Of a DNA stretch of 64,000 nt, positions 17,186 through 28,242 are shown piece by piece. A program made the position numbers and the translations under genes. Position 1 is the first letter of the stretch; each line of letters starts with the position of its first letter. The notes below the pieces were generated by a model, which saw only the letters and a list, made by a program, of their open reading frames with translations, had not been told where the DNA came from and made no database searches. This DNA is from Zoogloea sp041904905. Lineage in GTDB: Bacteria > Pseudomonadota > Gammaproteobacteria > Burkholderiales > Rhodocyclaceae. The DNA lies in assembly GCF_041904905.1 (NCBI RefSeq), contig NZ_JAYRMI010000011.1:1-64000 (forward strand), read 5' to 3'.

Positions 17186-17275
17186 GATTCCTCCTTGAAT
17201 GCGGCGGTTTTTTAAAGTTGTGGTTGTTGTTACGGGGTGAGTGCTGTTCTCCCCCGGTCTTGCCTTGGGTTCTTC

Positions 17276-18907
17276 TTACATGTTCGGGTAGTTGGGCCCG
17301 CCGCCACCTTCGGGCACGGCCCAGTTGATGTTCTGGGTCGGGTCCTTGATGTCGCAGGTCTTGCAGTGCAGGCAGTTCTGGGCGTTGATCTGCATCCGCG
17401 GGCCGCTCGGGTCTTCGACGATTTCATACACGCCGGCCGGGCAGTAGCGGGTCTCGGGCGCGGCGTAGAGGGCGAGGTTCACGCTCACCGGCACCGAGGC
17501 GTCCTTCAGACGCAGGTGGCAGGGCTGCTCTTCCACGTGGTTGGTGGCCGAGATGAACACCGAGGAGAGGCGGTCGAAGCTGATCTTGCCGTCGGGCTTG
17601 GGATAAGCAATGGGCTGGCAGTCGGCGGCCTTCTTGAGCTGGGTGTGGTCGTCGTGGTGGTGCAGCGTCCACGGGGCGCGGCCCTTGAGCAGGAAGGTGT
17701 CGATGGCGCTGTAGGCGATGCCGCCCCACAGGCCCCAGCGGAAGCTCGGGCGGATGTTGCGCACGGTGTACAGCTCGTCCCACAGCCAGCTCTGCTTGAG
17801 CTGTTCGGGGTAGCCGATGCACTCGGTGCCGGTCTGGCCGTCGGCGGTGAGGTGGGCGAACAGGGCGTCGGCGGCCACGATGCCGGACTTCATCGCCATG
17901 TGGGTGCCCTTGACCTTGGGCACGTTGAGGAAGCCCGCGGTGTCGCCGATGAGTACGCCGCCCGGGAAGGACAGCTTGGGCACCGACTGGAAGCCGCCTT
18001 CGTTGAGCGCCCGGGCGCCGTAGGCGATGCGCCGGCCGCCCTCGAAGACCTTGCGGATCTCGGGGTGGGTCTTGAAGCGCTGGAATTCCTCGTAGGGCGA
18101 GAGATACGGGTTGCTGTAGTCCAGGCCCACCACGAAGCCGACGGCCACCTGGTTGTTCTCCAGGTGATACAGGAAGGAGCCGCCGTACACGTCGGTGGAT
18201 ACCGGCCAGCCCACGGTGTGCATGGTGAAGCCCGGCTTGTGCACTTCGGGGCGCACTTCCCACAGTTCCTTGATGCCGATGCCGTAGGTCTGCGGGTCGG
18301 CGCCGTCGCGCAGCTTGAAGCGGGTGAACAGGCTCTTGGTGAGGGAGCCGCGGCAGCCTTCGGAGAAGACGGTCTGACGGGCGTGGAGTTCGATGCCCGG
18401 CTGGTAGTTGGGGCCGGGTTCGCCGTTGCGTTCGACGCCCATGTCGCCGGTGGCGATGCCTTTTACCGAGCCGTCGTCGTGGTACAGCACTTCGGCGGCG
18501 GCAAAGCCCGGGTAGATCTCGACGCCGAGTTCTTCGGCCTGCTGGCCCAGCCAGCGCACCACGTTGCCTAGGCTGACGATGTAGTTGCCCTCGTTGTGCA
18601 TCTGGGGCGGGGTGGGCAGCTTGTAGGCCTTGTCGGTGCTGAGAAAGTAGAAGCGGTCCTCGGTGACCGGGGTGTTGAGGGGCGCACCGCGCTCCTTCCA
18701 GTCGGGGAACAGTTCGGCCAGCGCGCGGGGTTCGATGACGGCACCGGACAGGATGTGGGCGCCCACTTCGGAGCCCTTTTCGACGACGCACACCGAAAGC
18801 TCCTGGCCGGCCTGTTCGGCCAGTTGCTTCAGGCGGATCGCGGCGGTCAGCCCCGAGGGGCCGGCGCCGACGATCACCACGTCGTATTCCATCGCTTCAC
18901 GCGTCAT
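17276..18907 (-). CDS. electron-transfer flavoprotein:ubiquinone oxidoreductase
   Basis: A 543-residue ETF-QO, which takes electrons from reduced ETF and passes them to ubiquinone at the inner membrane. The FAD-binding motif VVIVGAGPSGLTAAI begins near residue 9. The ubiquinone and FAD domains follow, and the C-terminal ferredoxin-like part has 4Fe-4S ligands C489 (CPAGVYE) and C512/C515/C518 (CLHCKTC), then DPTQNINW. The length is normal for bacterial ETF-QO. It is the last gene of the etfB-etfA-acyl-CoA dehydrogenase series on the minus strand, separated by a 163-base structured gap. It completes the route from beta-oxidation to the quinone pool. Confidence 0.95.
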   Translation of the reverse strand: MTREAMEYDVVIVGAGPSGLTAAIRLKQLAEQAGQELSVCVVEKGSEVGAHILSGAVIEPRALAELFPDWKERGAPLNTPVTEDRFYFLSTDKAYKLPTPPQMHNEGNYIVSLGNVVRWLGQQAEELGVEIYPGFAAAEVLYHDDGSVKGIATGDMGVERNGEPGPNYQPGIELHARQTVFSEGCRGSLTKSLFTRFKLRDGADPQTYGIGIKELWEVRPEVHKPGFTMHTVGWPVSTDVYGGSFLYHLENNQVAVGFVVGLDYSNPYLSPYEEFQRFKTHPEIRKVFEGGRRIAYGARALNEGGFQSVPKLSFPGGVLIGDTAGFLNVPKVKGTHMAMKSGIVAADALFAHLTADGQTGTECIGYPEQLKQSWLWDELYTVRNIRPSFRWGLWGGIAYSAIDTFLLKGRAPWTLHHHDDHTQLKKAADCQPIAYPKPDGKISFDRLSSVFISATNHVEEQPCHLRLKDASVPVSVNLALYAAPETRYCPAGVYEIVEDPSGPRMQINAQNCLHCKTCDIKDPTQNINWAVPEGGGGPNYPNM

Positions 18908-18984
18908 TGCTGCTCTCCGTTGTTGCTATCAATTCGTACGTTCACCAGACGGAGCGCGAAGAAACCGTAGCGAGCGGCCCGAGG

Positions 18985-19036
18985 TCGCAACGAGGAGCGC
19001 AACCGTACATGCGTACGGTGAGCACCGCAGTTGCGA
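18985..19036. repeat. structured intergenic element (nested inverted repeat)
   Basis: Two nested inverted repeats lie between the acyl-CoA dehydrogenase and ETF-QO genes. The inner pair is ACCGTAC/GTACGGT with a 4-base loop (19002-19019); the outer pair is TCGCAAC/GTTGCGA (18985-18991 and 19030-19036). It looks like a REP/BIME-type mRNA-stabilising element, but a single copy in this window cannot prove that it is repeated in the genome. Confidence 0.45.
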
Positions 19037-19070
19037 GATCGGGTCGCGCAGTAGGTTTATTCGTGCTTCG

Positions 19071-20861
<1,791 letters not shown>

Positions 20862-20951
20862 GGTTGTTCCTTGCGAATTCGGTTGAGTGCGGCGTCGGGT
20901 GCCCGCGTGGCGGACTGCCGTCCGACGCCCTTGCTGCGATCGGGGGCTGGC

Positions 20952-20969
20952 GTCGGGCCGTAGCCCGAC
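20952..20969 (-). terminator. hairpin between etfA and acyl-CoA dehydrogenase
   Basis: A 7-bp stem GTCGGGC/GCCCGAC with loop CGTA, 8 bases past the etfA stop. It has no T-tract. A second, wider inverted repeat (GGCGTCGG with CCGACGCC) lies in the same 115-base gap. These may be processing or stability signals within one operon transcript. Confidence 0.4.
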
Positions 20970-20976
20970 TGCGCGC

Positions 20977-21912
20977 TCAGAGCGCGGACACCAGCTGCGG
21001 CACGGCCTCGAACAGGTCAGCCACCAGGCCGTAGTCGGCCACCTGGAAGATCGGGGCTTCGGGATCCTTGTTGATCGCGACGATCACCTTGGAATCCTTC
21101 ATGCCCGCCAGGTGCTGGATGGCACCGGAGATGCCGACCGCCACGTAGAGCTGCGGGGCGACGATCTTGCCGGTCTGGCCGACCTGGTAGTCGTTGGGCA
21201 CGAAGCCTGCATCCACCGCGGCGCGGGAGGCGCCCATGGCGGCGCCGAGCTTGTCGGCGAGGGGTTCGAGCACGCTGCGGTAGGCATCGCCGCTGCCCAG
21301 GCCGCGACCGCCCGAGACGATGATCTTGGCGGCGCCCAGTTCGGGGCGGGCCGACTTGGTGAGTTCGCGACCGACCAGCTTGCTCTGGGCCAGATCCGGG
21401 CCGGCGGCGATGGCTTCGACCGCCGCGCTGCCACCGGCGCCGGCGGCGTCGAAGGCGGTGGTGCGCACGGTGACGATCTTCACCGGGTCGGCCGACTTGA
21501 CGGTGGCGAGCGCGTTACCGGCGTAGATCGGGCGGACGAAGGTGTCGGCCGACTCGACCGCGACGATGTCGGAGATCTGGGCCACATCCAGCAGCGCGGC
21601 GACGCGGGGCAGGACGTTCTTGCCGAAGGTGGTGGCGGGGGCCAGCACGTGGCTGTAGCCGCCGGCCTTGACCACGTCGACCAGCAGCGCGGCGAGGTTT
21701 TCGGCGCCCTGTTCGGCGTAGGCGGCGGCATCGGCCACCTTGACCTTGGCGACGCCGGCCAGCTGGGCGGCAGCCTGGGCTGCGCCAGCGCAACCGGCGC
21801 CGGCGACCAGCACTTCGATGTCGGTGCCCAGTTTGGCGGCGGCGGAAACGGTGTTGAGGGTGGCGGCCTTGAGGCCGGCGTTGTCGTGTTCGGCGATGAC
21901 GAGGATGGGCAT
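20977..21912 (-). CDS. etfA: electron transfer flavoprotein alpha subunit
   Basis: A 311-residue ETF alpha (FixB type). The N-terminal domain starts ILVIAEHDN. The C-terminal FAD domain from about residue 190 has the classic GGRGLGS, VGQTGKIVAPQLYVAVGISG, AIQHLAGMKDSKVIVAINKD and PIFQVADYGLV segments. It forms a heterodimer with EtfB and carries electrons from acyl-CoA dehydrogenases to ETF-QO, all encoded in this block. The start lies 27 bases after the etfB stop. Confidence 0.96.
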   Translation of the reverse strand: MPILVIAEHDNAGLKAATLNTVSAAAKLGTDIEVLVAGAGCAGAAQAAAQLAGVAKVKVADAAAYAEQGAENLAALLVDVVKAGGYSHVLAPATTFGKNVLPRVAALLDVAQISDIVAVESADTFVRPIYAGNALATVKSADPVKIVTVRTTAFDAAGAGGSAAVEAIAAGPDLAQSKLVGRELTKSARPELGAAKIIVSGGRGLGSGDAYRSVLEPLADKLGAAMGASRAAVDAGFVPNDYQVGQTGKIVAPQLYVAVGISGAIQHLAGMKDSKVIVAINKDPEAPIFQVADYGLVADLFEAVPQLVSAL

Positions 21913-21939
21913 TTTTCTGTCTCCGTGTTCTTCAGGCGC

Positions 21940-22689
21940 TTACAGCACCTTGGCTTCGTTCTTGAGCTTCTCGACCAGCTGGGCCACGTCGGCCACCTTC
22001 ACGCCGGCGCTGCGGGCGGCGGGCTCGACCACCTTGAGGGTGGTGAGGCGCGGGGTCACATCCACGCCCAGATCGGCCGGCTTGACGGTGTCGAGCGGCT
22101 TTTTCTTGGCCTTCATGATGTTGGGCAGGGTGGCGTAGCGTGGCTCGTTCAGGCGCAGGTCGGTGGTGATGACGGCGGGCAGGCGGAGGGAGAGGGTTTC
22201 AAGCCCGCCGTCGATTTCACGGGTGACACGCACGCCGTCGCCGGCCACTTCGACCTTGGAGGCGAAGGTGGCCTGGGGCCAGCCGAGGAGCGCGGCGAGC
22301 ATCTGGCCGGTTTGGTTGGAGTCGTCGTCGATGGCCTGCTTGCCGAGGATCACCAGCTTGGGCTGCTCCTTGTCGACGAGGGCCTTGAGCAGCTTGGCCA
22401 CGGCGAGCGGCTGCAGGTCGACGTCGGATTCGACGAGGATGCCCCGGTCGGCGCCGATGGCCATGGCGGTGCGCAGGGTTTCCTGGCACTGGGCGACACC
22501 GGCGGAGACGGCGACCACTTCGGTGGCGGTGCCGGCTTCCTTCAGGCGCACGGCTTCTTCAACGGCGATCTCGTCGAAGGGGTTCATGGCCATCTTCACG
22601 TTGGCCAGCTCGACGCCGCTCTGGTCGGCCTTGACGCGGATCTTGACGTTGTAATCGACGACCCGCTTGATGGGTACGAGAATCTTCAT
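21940..22689 (-). CDS. etfB: electron transfer flavoprotein beta subunit
   Basis: A 249-residue ETF beta. It begins MKILVPIKRVVDYNVKIRVK and holds the AMP/adenine-nucleotide site region (GVELANVKMAMNPFDEIAVEEA) and the ADDDSNQTGQ-like segment AIDDDSNQTGQM typical of the family. The start is set by MKILVPIKR, the universal N-terminus of the family, not by the longer frame. It is the first gene of the minus-strand operon and is divergent from the hybrid kinase; the 189-base gap between them should hold its promoter. Confidence 0.96.
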   Translation of the reverse strand: MKILVPIKRVVDYNVKIRVKADQSGVELANVKMAMNPFDEIAVEEAVRLKEAGTATEVVAVSAGVAQCQETLRTAMAIGADRGILVESDVDLQPLAVAKLLKALVDKEQPKLVILGKQAIDDDSNQTGQMLAALLGWPQATFASKVEVAGDGVRVTREIDGGLETLSLRLPAVITTDLRLNEPRYATLPNIMKAKKKPLDTVKPADLGVDVTPRLTTLKVVEPAARSAGVKVADVAQLVEKLKNEAKVL

Positions 22690-22878
22690 GGGAACCTGTC
22701 TCCGTTCTTGTGCTCGCGCGCTCGCGCTGAATTTCCTGGCCGGACTGCCGAGGATCGGGCGGAAGGTTCGCAGACAAACTTGTCGGAACTTTCGTGAAAA
22801 TGTACTCAATCATGTCTGGCGCTTCCGGTCGGCCGGACGCTGGCTAGAATCGATGAAAGTGACTGGAGCGGAGCTGCG

Positions 22879-24951
22879 ATGGACGGGCAGGAGATGGACA
22901 GGGGAGACGATCGGGCAGACGCGCGCGGCGCCGACACGCCGCCCTCCTTCGACCGGCGATACCGGGAGATGCTGGGCGCGGGGCTGGACCTCCTCGATCA
23001 GGGTGTCACCGTGTTCGACGAGGCCTTGCGGATGGTCGCCTGGAACACGACCTTCCTGCGCCTGCTCGACTTCCCCGAATGGCTGGCCCGGCCCGGCGTC
23101 AATTTCGAGGACTTCATCCGCTACAACGCCGAGCGCGGCGACTACGGCCCGGGCGACCCGGCCGCCCAGGTGGCCGAGCGGGTGGCCCGCGCCCGCAGCT
23201 TCCAGCCCCACGTCACCGAGCGGGTGCGGCCCAACGGGCAGATCCTGTCGATCCGCGGCTTTCCGCTGCCGCACCAGGGCTTCATCACCGTCTATACCGA
23301 CATCACCGGCCAGCGCCACAGCCAGGCGCAGATCGCCCGTCACCAGGCCGAGCTGGAAGAACACATCCGCCTGCGCACCGAGGCGCTCACCCGCGCCAAC
23401 GCCGAGCTTACCGCGGCCATCGAATCCAACAAGGCCATCACCGGCGCCCTGCGGCGCAGCGAGCAGCGCCTGCGCGAGATCACCGACGCGATTCCCGCCG
23501 CGGTGGCGTATTTCGACCGGGACTGGACCTACCGCTACGCCAACAAGGGCTACGCCGAGTGGTTCGGCTGGTCGGCGCGGGAGGTGGAGGGGCGGCAGAT
23601 CCGCGACGTGGTGGGGCAGGATGTGTTCGCCATCGTGTCGCCCTTCGTGTCGCGGGCGCTGGCGGGCGAACGGGTGTCGTACGAATACACCCTCACCGGC
23701 CGCGACGGCACGCCGGCCCAGGCCCGCAGCACCCTGGTGCCCGACCTCGCCGACGGCGAGGTGATCGGCTGCTACGTGCATTCGGTGGATGTCACCGAGA
23801 GCCGGCGTACCCAGGCGGCGCTGGCCCAGGCCCAGAAGATGGAGGCCATCGGCCAGCTCACCGGCGGCCTCGCCCACGACTTCAACAACATGCTGACGGT
23901 GGTGATCGGCAACCTGGTGGCCCTGAAAGAGAACCATCCCAACGATCCGCTCACCGAGAACTTCGTCGAGCCCGCGATGCAGGCCGCCAACCGGGGCGCC
24001 GAGCTGATCCGCCGGCTACTGGGCTTCGCCCGCCGCCAGCCCCTGGAGCCCCGCCCGGTGGAGGTGAACGAGCTGATCCTGGGCATGTCCAAGCTGATCC
24101 GCCGTTCGCTGCCCGGCACCATCGCGGTGAGCACCGCCAGTCGCGAGCCCTGTCTGGTGGCGATGGTCGATGCCCACCAGCTCGAGAACGCGCTCCTCAA
24201 CCTCGCCCTCAACGCCCGCGACGCCATGCCCAACGGCGGCGAGCTGCGCATCGAGTCGTCGCTGGAGCACCTCAACGTGCACGCCGCGGCCGATCTGGAG
24301 GTGCCACCCGGCGACTACGTGCAGATCGCCGTCACCGACAACGGCATGGGCATGGACGGCAGCACCCTGGCGCGGGTCTTCGAGCCCTTCTTCACCACCA
24401 AGCAGTTCGGCATGGGCAGCGGGCTGGGGATGTCGATGGTGTACGGCTTCGTCAAGCAGTCGGGCGGCGGGGTGCGCATCCGCAGCCGGCAGGCGCGGGG
24501 CACCACGGTGGCGCTGCTGCTGCCCCGGCTGGCCGAGGCCGAAGAGGTCGAAGCCCTGCCGGTGGGCGCCGAGGTGGCCGAGACCGACCTGGCCGGCAAG
24601 CTGGTGCTGCTGGCCGAGGACGACGTGGATGTGCGCACCGTGGTGCGGATGCAGCTCTCGGAGCTGGGCTGCGCGGTGGTCGAGGCCGAGAACGGCGCCG
24701 AGGCCGCCGACATGGTCGAGAACATCCCGGCCATCGCGCTGGTGATCTCCGACGTGGTGATGCCCGGCGCGATGGACGGCCGGGCGCTGGCGCGTTTCGT
24801 GCGGCGCTTTCGGCCCGACCTGCCGGTGGTGCTGATGAGCGGCTTCGCCGAATCCCAGCACGAGCTGGGCATGGACGCCGATCTGCCGCTGCTCGCCAAG
24901 CCTTTCTCGCGGGACAAGCTGCTGGCCGCCTTGCGTCCGCTCGCGGCTTGA
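22879..24951 (+). CDS. PAS-domain hybrid sensor histidine kinase with receiver
   Basis: A cytoplasmic hybrid kinase of 690 residues with no transmembrane helix. Two PAS-type domains lie at about 25-140 and 190-310, joined by a coiled coil near 150-185. The HisKA segment has H333 in GLAHDFNNMLTVVIG; the HATPase has LNLALNARDAMPNGG, VTDNGMGMD and GSGLGMSMVYGF. The C-terminal receiver (570-690) has phospho-acceptor D625 in ISDVVMPG and Lys in LAKPFSRD. Both input domains could bind a small ligand or flavin; none can be told. The OmpR-type regulator starts 17 bases later and is probably its output. Confidence 0.9.
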   Translation: MDGQEMDRGDDRADARGADTPPSFDRRYREMLGAGLDLLDQGVTVFDEALRMVAWNTTFLRLLDFPEWLARPGVNFEDFIRYNAERGDYGPGDPAAQVAERVARARSFQPHVTERVRPNGQILSIRGFPLPHQGFITVYTDITGQRHSQAQIARHQAELEEHIRLRTEALTRANAELTAAIESNKAITGALRRSEQRLREITDAIPAAVAYFDRDWTYRYANKGYAEWFGWSAREVEGRQIRDVVGQDVFAIVSPFVSRALAGERVSYEYTLTGRDGTPAQARSTLVPDLADGEVIGCYVHSVDVTESRRTQAALAQAQKMEAIGQLTGGLAHDFNNMLTVVIGNLVALKENHPNDPLTENFVEPAMQAANRGAELIRRLLGFARRQPLEPRPVEVNELILGMSKLIRRSLPGTIAVSTASREPCLVAMVDAHQLENALLNLALNARDAMPNGGELRIESSLEHLNVHAAADLEVPPGDYVQIAVTDNGMGMDGSTLARVFEPFFTTKQFGMGSGLGMSMVYGFVKQSGGGVRIRSRQARGTTVALLLPRLAEAEEVEALPVGAEVAETDLAGKLVLLAEDDVDVRTVVRMQLSELGCAVVEAENGAEAADMVENIPAIALVISDVVMPGAMDGRALARFVRRFRPDLPVVLMSGFAESQHELGMDADLPLLAKPFSRDKLLAALRPLAA

Positions 24952-24968
24952 GCCAAGCTCTCGCTGTC

Positions 24969-25688
24969 ATGGCCCAGACCCGCAAACCCGAGCTGATCTA
25001 CGTCGTCGAAGACGAGGCGGCCATCGCGCGCCTGATCGCCGACACCCTCGAGAAGTTCAGCTTTCGCACCGAGCTGTTCCGCACCGCGGAGGCCTTCTTC
25101 CACGGGCTGCGTCACCAGGTGCCGGAGCTGGTGGTGCTCGACCTGGGCCTGCCCGACATGGACGGCATGGCGGTGCTCCAGCAATTGCGCCGCAAGCACA
25201 CCTGCGGCCTGCTGGTGGTCACCGGCCGGGCCGACACCCACGACCGGGTGATGGGCCTCGAACTGGGCGCCGACGACTACGTGGTCAAGCCCTTCGAGCC
25301 CCGCGAGCTGATCGCCCGGGTGCGCTCGATCCTGCGCCGCTACCCGGGTCAGATCACCCTGCCGGCCGACCCGGCCCAGCGGATCGCCGAGTTTGCCGGC
25401 TGGCGTTTCGAGCCGGGCAGCAACACCCTCACCAGCCCCGGTGGCCAGCAGGAAACCCTGAGCACCGCCGAAGCGCAACTGCTCGGCGTGCTGCTGGCCC
25501 ACCCCAACCACATCCTCACCCGCGAGCAGCTCCTCGAAGGGCGTGACGTGTCGGCGCTGGATCGCAGCATCGACCTGCGCATCTCGCGGCTACGCCGGCG
25601 CTTCGAGGAGAACCCCCAGCACGCCAAGCTCATCAAGACGGTTTATGGTGCCGGCTACTTGCTGGCGGCCACCGTCGTCTGGACCTGA
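24969..25688 (+). CDS. OmpR/PhoB-family response regulator
   Basis: A 239-residue regulator. The receiver has phospho-acceptor D58 in LVVLDLGLPDMDG, TGRADTHDR and VVKPFEPRELIARV. The winged-helix domain (150-235) has LSTAEAQLLGVLLAHPNHILTREQLL, DRSIDLRISRLRRRFE and the terminal hairpin IKTVYGAGYLL. It starts 17 bases after the hybrid kinase, so the two form a phosphorelay pair. Targets are unknown; the divergent etf operon is the nearest candidate. Confidence 0.93.
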   Translation: MAQTRKPELIYVVEDEAAIARLIADTLEKFSFRTELFRTAEAFFHGLRHQVPELVVLDLGLPDMDGMAVLQQLRRKHTCGLLVVTGRADTHDRVMGLELGADDYVVKPFEPRELIARVRSILRRYPGQITLPADPAQRIAEFAGWRFEPGSNTLTSPGGQQETLSTAEAQLLGVLLAHPNHILTREQLLEGRDVSALDRSIDLRISRLRRRFEENPQHAKLIKTVYGAGYLLAATVVWT

Positions 25689-25697
25689 GGGGCGCCT

Positions 25698-25997
25698 TCA
25701 GCGGCGCTGGGGCGCCACGTCGATGGTGCGGTCGTCGTCGGCAAAGCCGCGCTTCAGGTCGGCGGGCAGGCGGCTCACCAGCCAGGCGATCACCAGCGGG
25801 ATCAGCACGAAATCATCCACCAGCCCGATCACCGGCAGCACGTCGGGGATCAGGTCGATCGGCGACAGCAGGTACAGCCCGATCAGCGCCACCGATGGCA
25901 GCAGCCAGGCCGGCCGCGCCGGGTGGCGCAGGGCGTACCACAGGATGCGTGCGTCCTTGCGGACCAGGGCGTACAGCGCGGTGAGTTTCCGGAACAT
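25698..25997 (-). CDS. YkvA/DUF1232 family membrane protein
   Basis: A 99-residue protein of the DUF1232 family. The signature is LIGLYLLSPIDLIPDVLPVIGLVDDFVLIPLVIAWL, with SPIDLIPD and GLVDD conserved. One or two helices are membrane-bound. The ATG at 25997 is preferred over 26027 because AAGGAG lies 9 bases upstream of it. Role unknown. It is convergent with the OmpR-type regulator (9-base gap) and divergent from the copper chaperone gene. Confidence 0.88.
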   Translation of the reverse strand: MFRKLTALYALVRKDARILWYALRHPARPAWLLPSVALIGLYLLSPIDLIPDVLPVIGLVDDFVLIPLVIAWLVSRLPADLKRGFADDDRTIDVAPQRR

Positions 25998-26206
25998 GGC
26001 AAAGAGCTCCTTCGAGGTGAATGGCATCGCCCATGATGGCGCGGAGGCTGGCGGGGTGAGGGCCATCTTGTAAGCGGATGTGAGTTCGCGCCCGGGCCGA
26101 AACATCCCGAAATGGCATGCGGCAAAAGGTCGCACGGTGGGTCGGAGAGGCGCCGCGGGCGGATCGCTCGCGTTAAGCTGGCAAGCTTGAAACCAAGGAG
26201 CCCATC

Positions 26207-26692
26207 GTGAAGTCTTTTGCCCTGTTCGCCCGTTCCGCCGCGCTCGCCCTGACCGGCCTGTGTGCCTCCGCCGCCTTCGCCGCCGACCTGGAAGTGGCCA
26301 ACCCGTGGGTCCGCGGCACCGTCGCGGCCCAGAAGGCCACCGGCGCCTTCATGCAGCTGTCCAGCAAGGGCGGCGTGAGCCTCGTCGGCGTGGAGAGCCC
26401 GGCCGCCAACATCGTGGAACTGCACGAGATGGCGATGGCCGACAACGTGATGAAGATGCGTGCCATGCCGCGCCTCGAGGTGAAGCCCGGTCAGCCGCTG
26501 GAACTCAAGCCGGGCAGCTACCACGTGATGCTGATCGACCTGAAGAAGCCCCTCGCCAAGGGCGAGATCGTGCCGATCACCCTCAAGGTGGAGGGCAAGG
26601 ACAAGAAGGTTGAGAGCGTCGAGGTGAAGGCCGAGGTGCGCGACCTGACCGCCGCCGCGCCGGCACCGATGGATCACAAGCACCACCACTGA
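26207..26692 (+). CDS. periplasmic copper chaperone PCu(A)C
   Basis: A 161-residue exported protein with a signal peptide cut after ASAAFA. The copper motif H-x10-M-x21-H-x-M is complete: H73, M84, H106 and M108. The C-terminal tail MDHKHHH gives a further metal-binding patch. The family delivers Cu(I) to the CuA site of cytochrome oxidase. Translation starts at a GTG (26207) with AAGGAG 6 bases upstream. It stands alone, followed by a small hairpin; no Sco protein is encoded next to it. Confidence 0.93.
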   Translation: MKSFALFARSAALALTGLCASAAFAADLEVANPWVRGTVAAQKATGAFMQLSSKGGVSLVGVESPAANIVELHEMAMADNVMKMRAMPRLEVKPGQPLELKPGSYHVMLIDLKKPLAKGEIVPITLKVEGKDKKVESVEVKAEVRDLTAAAPAPMDHKHHH

Positions 26693-26708
26693 GCGCCGCT
26701 TGCGGCGC
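26693..26708 (+). terminator. hairpin directly after copper chaperone gene
   Basis: GCGCCGC and GCGGCGC form a 7-bp stem with a minimal loop, starting at the base after the stop codon. There is no T-tract, so it may only mark or protect the 3' end. Confidence 0.4.
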
Positions 26709-26779
26709 ATCAAAGCACCGGCGGCAGGCCGGGGCTAGACTGAATTCATCGCGTTACGCCCGCTCGGGCCGGAGGCCGT

Positions 26780-28240
26780 ATGGAAGTCTTTGTGGAATGG
26801 CTGTTGCCGGTGCTGCGGGGCGGCGCCGGCAACCTCGCAGCCTACCTGGCCGCCCACGTGCTGCTGTGCCTGCTGCCAGCGTTCTTCATTGCCGGCGCCA
26901 TGTCGGCGCTGATTCCCCAGCAGGCGGTCACGCGCTATCTCGGGCGCAACTCGCCCCGGTTCGTGTCCTACCCCGCCGCGGCTGCGGCCGGTTCGCTGCT
27001 TGCGGTGTGCTCGTGCACCATCGTGCCGCTGTTCGCCGGCATCTATAAAAAGGGCGCCGGGCTGGGGCCGGCGATCACCTTCCTGTTCTTCGCGCCGGCG
27101 GCCAACATCCTGGCGCTGGTGTACACCGGTGGAGTGATCGGGGTCGATCTGGCGGGGGCGCGCTTCGTGCTGTCGCTGATCTTCGGGATCGGCATCGGGC
27201 TCATCATGGCCCTGCTGTTCCGGGCCGACGACGCCGCCCACGAGCAGGCCGGCAGCGCGATGTTCGCGGCCGGCAGCGCGGGGGTGGGGGCCATCGCGGG
27301 GGTCTTCCTGGGGTTGTGGGTGGTGCTGCTGCTGGCGGGCACCCTCAAGCTGGGCTTTCTCACCGGCACGTGGTTCCACCTGGACCTGCCCCTGCCCGCC
27401 GCGGAGGGCTGGCAGGCCGGGCTCGACCGGCTGGTGCCCTTCGATCCCAGCCGCGGCGAGGAGGGCGTGTCGGTGCAGGGCGCGCTGCTGATCGCCCTGC
27501 TGGGCGCCATCGGTTTCACCGCCTGGCGCGGGCTGGAGAACATCCAGGACGGGGTGACCGGCTGGACCCGCGCCAGTCTGGCGCTGGTGTGGGCCACGCT
27601 GCTGCTGGCGGCGCTGGCGATCCGTCCGGCCCCGGGCGTGCTGCAGATCGGCTTCACCGGCAAGTTCTTCGGCGTGGCGGCGTGCCTCGCGGCGATCCAT
27701 GTGCTGGCGTGGCGCCACCTCGACCGGCAGGCGCTGCAGGACTGGCTGTGGGAATCCTGGCGATTCGTGAAGCAGATCTTCCCGCTGCTGGTGGTGGGGG
27801 TGTTCATCGTGGGGATGGTGCGGGTGGTGGTGCGGCCTGAGTGGATCGAGGCGGTGGCGGGCAGCAACTCGGTGCTCGGCAACCTGGCGGGGGTGGCTTT
27901 CGGGGTGTTCATGTACTTCCCGACGCTGGTCGAGGTGCCTATCGCCCGGATGTTCCTCGACCTGGGGATGCACCGTGGCCCGCTGCTGGCCTATCTGATG
28001 TCCGACCCGGAGTTGTCGCTGCAGAGCATCCTCATCATCTCGGCGATCATCGGCCGGGCCAAGACCGCGGCTTACGTGGGACTGGTGGCGCTGTTCAGCG
28101 CGGTGGCCGGCTTTACCTACGGGGCGTGGGTGGATGGCCTTTCGCTGGCCTCCATCGCGCTGGGGCTGGCGGCCTTTGTCGGCCTGCTGGCCATGCTGTT
28201 GGCGGCGGCGAGCCGCCGTAACGTGCTCAAAGGAGTCTGA
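26780..28240 (+). CDS. DUF318/ArsP-type permease (UPF0718)
   Basis: A 486-residue inner-membrane permease with about ten to twelve helices. Helix 2-3 carries the family's reactive motif VCSCTIVPLFAGI, and FFAPAANILALVYTGGVIG follows. The second half repeats the fold (FPTLVEVPIARMFLDLGM; ILIISAIIGRAKTAAYVGLVAL). ArsP relatives expel trivalent organoarsenicals, but most members are uncharacterised. The gene for a small thioredoxin-like protein follows 2 bases later, a common pairing that suggests the two work together on a thiol-linked substrate. No ArsR-type regulator is nearby. Confidence 0.85.
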   Translation: MEVFVEWLLPVLRGGAGNLAAYLAAHVLLCLLPAFFIAGAMSALIPQQAVTRYLGRNSPRFVSYPAAAAAGSLLAVCSCTIVPLFAGIYKKGAGLGPAITFLFFAPAANILALVYTGGVIGVDLAGARFVLSLIFGIGIGLIMALLFRADDAAHEQAGSAMFAAGSAGVGAIAGVFLGLWVVLLLAGTLKLGFLTGTWFHLDLPLPAAEGWQAGLDRLVPFDPSRGEEGVSVQGALLIALLGAIGFTAWRGLENIQDGVTGWTRASLALVWATLLLAALAIRPAPGVLQIGFTGKFFGVAACLAAIHVLAWRHLDRQALQDWLWESWRFVKQIFPLLVVGVFIVGMVRVVVRPEWIEAVAGSNSVLGNLAGVAFGVFMYFPTLVEVPIARMFLDLGMHRGPLLAYLMSDPELSLQSILIISAIIGRAKTAAYVGLVALFSAVAGFTYGAWVDGLSLASIALGLAAFVGLLAMLLAAASRRNVLKGV

Positions 28241-28242
28241 CC

